A DNA stretch of 64,000 nucleotides from assembly GCA_004802705.1 (NCBI GenBank), contig SGPL01000062.1:6398-70397 (forward strand), in the 5' to 3' direction. How positions within the stretch are numbered: the stretch's first letter is position 1; every line of letters starts with the position of its first letter. The DNA comes from Bondarzewia mesenterica (Eukaryota; Basidiomycota; Agaricomycetes; Russulales; Bondarzewiaceae). The position numbers and the translations under genes were made by a program. Shown piece after piece: positions 57,724 to 64,000 of this stretch. Under the pieces are notes generated by a model. The model saw nothing but the letters and a program-made list of their open reading frames with translations, searched no databases and was not told the DNA's origin.

Positions 57724-59168
57724 TCAACGCCAAACCACACACATTACCCTGCGCCCAACACCTTCCTTCTGTTCCCGCACGNTTGCAACCGAGCCCATCC
57801 CCTTACTCTCGACGGCATTCACAAACGCCTCAACGCCACCGCCAACACCAAAATAAAGTACTTTTGCAGCCACGAGGCACAGATCCGTGCCCCTTCCGAC
57901 TTCCTTCTTCAAGTCGACGTTGAGCGATAAATTGGCAGTCTGCTCTACCAAGCCTTCGTTGGGAACAGGAGCAGAAACATTTGTTGAAGAAATGGGATTC
58001 GGAACACCCACGGATGCATCACGCAAGACGCGAACCAGAGCGGGTAGGCTGTCCATCCTGTAGATCGTCTCGGATGTCAACACAACATCGTACCTAGCTG
58101 TAACTCTTTCCGAAGCTTCTGCTTCATTGGGAGAAGCAGGATCGGCGGGGGTGTGCCAGATGGCGTCGACGTCCAGCCCGTCCCACGAGCCGACGAAAAA
58201 TCGAAGGTTCACATGATGCCGGGCAAGAGAGTAGAGAAAAGCTTGTTTGAATTTGGGCGAGAAGGACAGTTCGGACGGCGTGTGCGGATCTGCGTCTGGG
58301 GCGTCTGGGGCGCGAGCTCGATAAGTCGAGGATAGGGGAGACATGTCTGGCATTGGGCTGTCAACAATCAATTCACGGTGAGTGCGATGTGAAATACGTA
58401 CACCATGCAAGCAGAATGTTGGGGAGCGTGACGAGTTCCAGGACCGAGCGGTTGTAGTCCTGAAGGTGAATGTGCGTTTCGGATGAATCACTTCCGCTTG
58501 GGGCATGGAAGAGCTCGTGCAGCAGAAAGAGTGTGGGGATGGCCGTACCACAACCTAGCTGCGAAAGCAGATGCATGCGCCATGCAATATGAGTACCCAA
58601 TGTCAAACGCAAGAAAAAGGATAACAAAATCGCGTACCTCCAATATTCGTTTTCCTATGACCCAACCCTCGCCCTGCTTGCCCACTATTTCTTGCAAGCA
58701 CTCAGCCAGATCCACGCTGCACTCCCAAGTCTTCAGCCCGCCCTCGTACACGCCCGGTACCAAGTCCGAAGGCGCATCCAAAAACTCCAGTGCTCCCATC
58801 TTGCCGTCGCCTTCTTCGCCGATGTCCTGCGCGATCACCTGAAATCTGGCGTCGAATAGGTCGCGACGAGCGAGCGTGACGGGCGTGCAACCTGAACTTG
58901 GAGGTATGTTCAGGGGAGAGTACGATACATTTTCTGGCAGTGCATCTAGCTGCGATGAGCACGCCGGGACGGGCTTATTTTTTTGAGGATGTAATGCGAT
59001 GAAAATCGGACTCACCAGCTCAGAAAGAGGGATTTCGGAGAATGGTAGGTCAGCTTCGTGAGGCCCTGCAGATGTCGCCTCCGCTTGTGAGCTAAACTGC
59101 GTGACGGGCCCGGATGGGATGATATCGAAGGTCTCGTCCAGTTCGAAATCAAAGGTAAAATTTGACAT
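57724..59168 (-). CDS. HPM1: Protein-histidine N-methyltransferase (Hpm1/METTL18 type)
   Basis: S-adenosylmethionine-dependent methyltransferase; in yeast and mammals its relatives methylate a histidine of ribosomal protein uL3. The start MSNFTFDFELDETFDIIPSG is chosen over an in-frame ATG 33 bp upstream because this is the family's N-terminus. DGKMGALEFLDAPSDLVPG, then VYEGGLKTWECSVDLAECL are diagnostic for the family. SAM motif I is LGCGTAIPTLFLLHELF, followed by HLQDYNRSVLELVTLPN (motif II/acidic loop) and RYDVVLTSETIYRMDSLPAL (motif IV, with the ETIY signature). The C-terminus RVMCVVWR follows a longer, less conserved insert. Four exons at least; one N at 57782. Confidence 0.9.
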
Positions 59169-59476
59169 GGTTGTCTGATGGCTTTTGATCCCTGTATACA
59201 AAGCGTCACCTGGGCCACGCTGTGCGACCTCAATATTTTGAAGATGGTACTTTGCAAGTGAATAACTCGCAAGAAATCCGACTGACTTGTCTATGTCAAG
59301 GATTGCGATGTATCTGATAACGGGCTACAGGCTAGATACAATCTGATACAATGCATCTACAAGAACAGACTACATGCACACAGGACCAGTCATCGTACTA
59401 TACTACAAAGGTCCTGCACAAATCTACAATATACACAAACCAAAGCATCTTAGTCCCGGGAAAAAAAACGGCGCGG

Positions 59477-60776
59477 TCAAGGAGATTCCATCAAGAATCG
59501 TAAAAATGACCTTCTGGGACGTCGGGGTGAAACGTCCAAGCCTGAATGTTCCCAGTCATCCTCTACATCCGCCTCCCCCTCTACCACGTCGAGATCAATG
59601 TCTTTCCTTTCCTTCCAGCACCCAATCCCTCCCGCTGCCCGACTCTCCCAATCGGCCTTCGCTTCATCGTACGGGTAACCCAAGCCCCTCCTTTTCCCGG
59701 GCGGAAGATAAACAAACATATCTCCCAACGACTCTCTCGCCATCTCCTTCAACATTCGCGTCATATCATCGATCTTGTAATACCCTGAGCAGCATCCACA
59801 CTGTCTCTGGGGTTCAGGAGGCAATCGAGAAGGTTGCAAGATGAGTCGCTCCAGAATTTCCGAAGATGGCAAGTACGGCGCCCATTCCACGGGACATGCG
59901 ACTGGCTCAGTGCTCCATTGCTTGTCATGTAGACCATGCAGCCTGCACGAAACAATCTGACGTTCTGCTAGCTCGGAAAAAAAGTAGGCGGCAAAGCTCA
60001 TAGTCGAATGCCGTGAGCTCGGAGAGGCGGATGCAACGTATGTTAGGCGCCAGTGGGTAGAGACGCTGCAGGAAGAGTTCGAAGCTGATTGGAGAGATGA
60101 GGTGAAGGCAACGCAGAGAAGGGAGGGTCGGGTATGCGGTTAATCGCGAAGATCCTTCACCGTTCTCGGAGACGTCGATCCCCAATGACAATGGGTGGTC
60201 CGAGGTGTCAGGATAGTCCCGCATCTTAATGTCGAACCCGCCACGAATAGTAAGATCCACAAGCCGGGGAAAGTCCGTCCTCTTCAGGTCTGAACAGAAA
60301 AGCCGACCGCTCGCGCTGATGTGTATGTCATAGCACATCATCGTGAGCGTTCGAACGCTATCCGCTGCATAAGTAAGAATGCGCCTGATGGCAGCACCCC
60401 ACTGGTCTGCCTCCAAATCAAACGCGCTTCCGACCCTCTGTCGGCCCTCGGCAGTGCTCGCTGCGCACCGTTGTTGGAGCCGCATATCTCTGGCGGCTGC
60501 CCCGTCTCGGTTGGACACAAACAGATGGAGGATGGGGCGTTTGGCGTAGATCGAGGTGTTGTCGGTTGGTGTGCCTGCGACGGGCAGACTATCGAGGAGT
60601 GCCGCGAAACCTTTCGCCTGCGCTATGCCCGAGATGACGAGGTTCTGCCAATGGTAGGCTGCTGAGACATGGCGGACATATCTACTCACGGAGGAGAGGG
60701 CGCGGCCTGTGCGACCGTCATCCGTGCATGCAAGCCCGAATATGTAGGCGTGAACCTCCAAGGGACAAGTGTTCAT
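59477..60776 (-). CDS. F-box-like protein
   Basis: Start MNTCPLEVHAYIFGLACTDD followed by GRALSSVSRYVRHVSAAYHW, the F-box-like helical pattern with the Pro-Leu-Glu opening common in agaricomycetes. The middle is LRR-like (DLKRTDFPRLVDLTIRG; PTLPSLRCLHLISPISFELF). The last exon reads ERLILQPSRLPPEPQRQ and DDMTRMLKEMARESLGDMFV. The ORF splits at about 59,980: a 73-nt GT-AG intron (59965-60037) joins frames as N-I-Q-RQIVSCRLHGLHDKQW. A one-base change in the A7 run at 59977-59983 would also join them. Probable substrate adaptor for an SCF ubiquitin ligase; the target is unknown. These genes are expanded and fast-evolving in this fungal class. Confidence 0.72.
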
Positions 60777-61582
60777 CTCGATGAACTGAAGGTGGCGGGG
60801 CAGGGCAGTGCTTCGGATTGGGAGGAATCGTCACTCAGATTTCGGCTTTTGGGCTTTCGTGTGCAGACAGGCCTCGGGGAACTCGGACCTACTCGGACCT
60901 ATATATAGGTGGTATTTTAGTGTTTACGATTAAGCTTGGATTGAGCCAACTGTTTTTTTAACCCACCTGCCAGACGCCACTCGGGCCCGCACGTATGCCA
61001 CGATACTAGTACTCCGTCAGGAAACTGCGACAGCTATTTCTAGTGCGGGGCTATGAACTGAGGGCAATACGCATCAGGTGAGCCACTGCACGAGGACAAA
61101 GAGGTACATGTTCCATACGATTGCGCGCTTATAAGTCAACTGGAATACGATTGTTGTCTTCGTCCCGCATGCGACGAACGCGTTGCAGTTTCAGTGAGAA
61201 CGATTTCCCAGCGGTCATTGTACAGGGCAATTGCAAGGCGGTAAGAAGAGAAGAGAGGAAGCGGCGGAGTCGTCGCGGAATTATTATGTCCAGCGCGCTG
61301 TACAGTGCTTTTACGTACCGTACGTCATCTACTACTCCATGCCGCACCGTCACAAAGTTATTTCTCTTCCACTGTATATTGAAATGTTCCTTGGTCAAAA
61401 CCAGTGTACAATTATGATGAATCCACGACGATGACGAGAACTCCGACAGCATGAAAGTAGTCGAAAGGAGGATGAAAAGGAAAAACGAGACAAACCGCAT
61501 GCATGTTACACGAACGCAAATATCCTTGCGTAACTTATGAACAGCCCAAACCCCACCCTACCTATAGCAAAAGATGTACTGC
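60777..61582. other. Spacer between the F-box-like gene and calcineurin A
   Basis: About 0.8 kb with the F-box gene promoter, including a TATATATAGG at about 60,900, and 3' sequence of calcineurin. Overlapping ORFs at 61,121-61,500 lie on both strands and look like chance. Confidence 0.4.
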
Positions 61583-63780
61583 TCAACTCGGCACGGGAGC
61601 TGCATTCTCCTTCTCACCCTTCGGTTTCCCCGCCACCTGATCCGCCAAATGCTCGAACTCCGCGTCGGCCTCTTTCCCATCTGCTGCCTCCTTCAGCAAC
61701 GACATAGTACTTTCCAAGCTTCTCCTCCTCGTGCTTGGACTGGTCATCGTCGTGCCAAGACTGGCCTGACGCCCATGCCCACGCCTGAATGGCGTACTCG
61801 ACGTGGGCGACATCGGCCCAAGGGACCCAGAGCCGGGCGTAGATGGAACCGAACCTTTGGAAATAGCTTCCTCGAGGGCAGCAGCAACACCGTTAGCAGG
61901 GGGAGGCGCAGTGAAATCTTCTGAGGGTGTGGCCGGTTGCGACATATATGCCTTGCCCTCCGCCGAATTGGCATCAACGAGCTCTGGTGGCAACCTCTCG
62001 TTCTCGATATCTGACTTCCGACTGAGATATGCGAGTCGAGTTAGCGACGAACCATGAATGGTAGCCAGGGCCAAATCAACGGTACGTACGCGTCATCGAA
62101 CGTGTTGATTGCTTCCTTGATCCCTTCTGCGCCCAGCGCCAGGGTTCCGTAAGGCAATTTGCTCGAGCCTGAGATATTCTTGAGCTCCGAGACGCGCTCC
62201 GATTCCTCACTGCATGCGGAGACGTGATCAGAGAAATCGTCGTCCATTTTCAGATATTTTAACTCACCGGAGTAGGGAGAAGACTCGGGATATCCGTCCT
62301 ACCGCCAGGATCTTGTTTCTGATAACTTTTCGTCTTTCCGCTGCATCTTCTGAGAGCGTTGTAGGCGAAACGGCAGCCTCCTCGTCTGAGCTTTCCTCAA
62401 GCTCCTCCTTTGTGCAGGTATTCAAGACAGCGATCAACATGTCCGTGACTGAAGAGGCAGTCAATAAATAATTTGCATCCAATCACAGACAACGGCACAT
62501 ACTCTTCTCTCCAACGAAGGGTAGACTCCATGTAAAGGCATCCATAAAGTTTGGCAGCCAGTACGGGTGCGGAGTACAATTGAACTGGCGGATGTTCAAC
62601 ACATTGCTCTCGTACTTCAGGATTGCAGCCTTGTTGTTGTATACGTCAAGGTAGTTGGGAGCAGAGAACAGCGTCATGACCGAGGGAAAGCCAGTGGTTC
62701 GGGTCTTGCGATACATACGATAGCTAGATGCAATATGAGGCAACCGTTCGTGAGTTCAAAGACAAAATCACAAACCCTGCGTCCTGCGCTTCGTGGGCAC
62801 GAATGATAGACAAAAGACGGTTGCGCTCCAAGAACTGGCATGCCGCCTGATAAGTGAAGAAGTACGAGCAGCCCCTAACATGGTTATGCACGAAGCTGTC
62901 GGTGCCCTTTTCTTGTCCGAAATCTTCCACTGGATCTGACCACAGAATATCGCACATGAGGCCGGATGTGGGGGGCTCGCGGAAACGATCGATCTAAGCT
63001 TATGTCAGTCATGCAAGAGAATATCAGGATAAAGTTTCCACACACGTTACGAATATCATCCAAAGTATTAAGTTCTGGGGAAAGACCGCCGTGAATGCAG
63101 AAGAATTGTTTGTTCATGATGGCAGCAAGAGGTAAGGCGCAGAAGGAATTCATGCATGCTTCGTATATCCGTTCCGAGTACTTGCGCTTGCCTGCGGGAA
63201 GTCAAGCGATGAGGATCTGCGTCTGCAAATCGTGACATGGTCTTACATTCGAGCTTGAACGTGAAATAGTCGGTCAAATGCCGACACTCGTGGTTGCCAC
63301 GGAGAAGGAAAATGGTGTCCGGGTACCATATTTTGAGAGACCAGAGATATAACACACACTGCGACGTGATATCAGTGAATTATGAAGGAGGGCATAACGA
63401 CGTCACTTGCCTCTATGCTGAAGTATCCTCTGTCGACGTAATCACCCAAGAACAAATAGCGGGTGGTCGCGGGGTTACCACCAATCTCAAATAGCTTCAT
63501 CAAATCGTACTGTAGGTAATGTTAGATTGGCGAAGAATTTGAAAAAATAAATATGAACTAACATATTGTCCATGAATATCGCCACAAACTAGTACAGAAA
63601 GGTTAGATATATCAAAAAAAAAATACAGATGGTGCTGGATGGTAAAAAGAAAGTCCCAGAGATTGGCATCAATTCCAGGGACAGTTGAGAGCCGTACGGG
63701 AGGTTCACTTTCGATGAAGATCAGACAGCTAAGCCTCTCATCGAACACACTGTGAACGGCATAGCCCTGAGTATGGCATC
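61583..63780 (-). CDS. CNA1: Calcineurin catalytic subunit A (PP2B); 5' part not resolved
   Basis: Ca2+/calmodulin-dependent Ser/Thr phosphatase. Catalytic exons: VCGDIHGQY (metal site), [91 protein letters not shown], and [19 protein letters not shown]. The regulatory half has the B-subunit helix region, the calmodulin-binding stretch [17 protein letters not shown] and the autoinhibitory [20 protein letters not shown]. The tail is Ser/Pro rich and ends ENAAPVPS, stop at 61583. At least eight exons. I could not find a convincing start: upstream of VCGDIHGQY the exon seems preceded by sequence that reads [17 protein letters not shown], and the next 220 bp give only uncertain coding. It may continue beyond 64000. 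Confidence 0.9.
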
Positions 63781-64000
63781 CGGTTACGGATTAGGCATCA
63801 AACATATTGACCATTGGTGGGTCTTTTATCGCAGCCAATAAGTAGAGGACTTCAGGAAGGCTCTCAACGACGAGCGAAAACCATCGTCGAAAAGGAGGGT
63901 TGGGAGAAAGAGGTAATGCTGGTGACCAGCACCAGCACATTCCACGCCTCATCCAGGACAAGGTTTGACGATGATTGATCAACCCTTAGCTCGTTGGCCC

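Overview
The window looks like nuclear DNA of a filamentous basidiomycete, most likely an agaricomycete. Genes are dense and on both strands. Coding sequences are cut by many GT-AG introns of about 45-70 nt. Several families are typical of that group: a DUF6533-type membrane protein, F-box-like proteins, a reducing type I polyketide synthase, and a short nucleotidyltransferase-like orphan protein. Single Ns are scattered through roughly the first 7.5 kb, with a few more near 24.8-25.3 kb, 35.3 kb and 57.8 kb, so exon edges there are less certain. No species is assigned.

Layout. 1-2.6 kb (-): Xaa-Pro aminopeptidase P, cut by the window edge. 3.0-4.9 kb (+): NIPA-type Mg2+ transporter. 5.1-14.4 kb (-): two head-to-tail MOV10/SDE3-type RNA helicases with different N-terminal zinc fingers, separated by a decayed phosphotransferase-like fragment. 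15.6-17.2 kb (-): proteasome ATPase Rpt6. 18.8-19.6 kb (-): nucleotidyltransferase-like orphan. 20.4-22.7 kb (+): mitochondrial Mg2+ channel Mrs2. 22.7-25.9 kb: gene-poor DNA with a duplicated 29-bp repeat and palindrome module. 25.9-26.6 kb (-): weak unknown ORFs. 27.5-29.1 kb (+): Ser-rich single-pass membrane protein. 29.75 kb (-): tRNA-Val carrying an exact 20-nt duplication. 30.1-31.3 kb (+): unknown membrane protein. 31.6-33.3 kb (-): COG8. 34.0-36.6 kb (-): oxysterol-binding protein.

37.2-54.9 kb is the accessory part and looks like a small polyketide gene cluster: two different FAD monooxygenases, a short-chain dehydrogenase divergent from the second one, a DUF6533 membrane protein and a KS-AT-DH-(degenerate ER)-KR-ACP polyketide synthase. 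A 29-bp near-perfect palindrome lies upstream of the first monooxygenase, and related ATCAC/GTGAT inverted repeats lie in the monooxygenase/dehydrogenase divergent promoter. From 55.8 kb the window returns to housekeeping genes: a pRiA4b-ORF3-like protein, the histidine methyltransferase Hpm1, an F-box-like protein and calcineurin A, whose 5' part is unresolved at the right edge.

How the genes may work together: the two helicases are candidates for RNA silencing or transposon defence. NIPA and Mrs2 handle magnesium at different membranes. COG8 and the oxysterol-binding protein belong to Golgi and lipid traffic. The 37-55 kb genes together would be enough for a reduced polyketide backbone followed by oxidation. 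All functions are read from motifs and family knowledge; no search was run.
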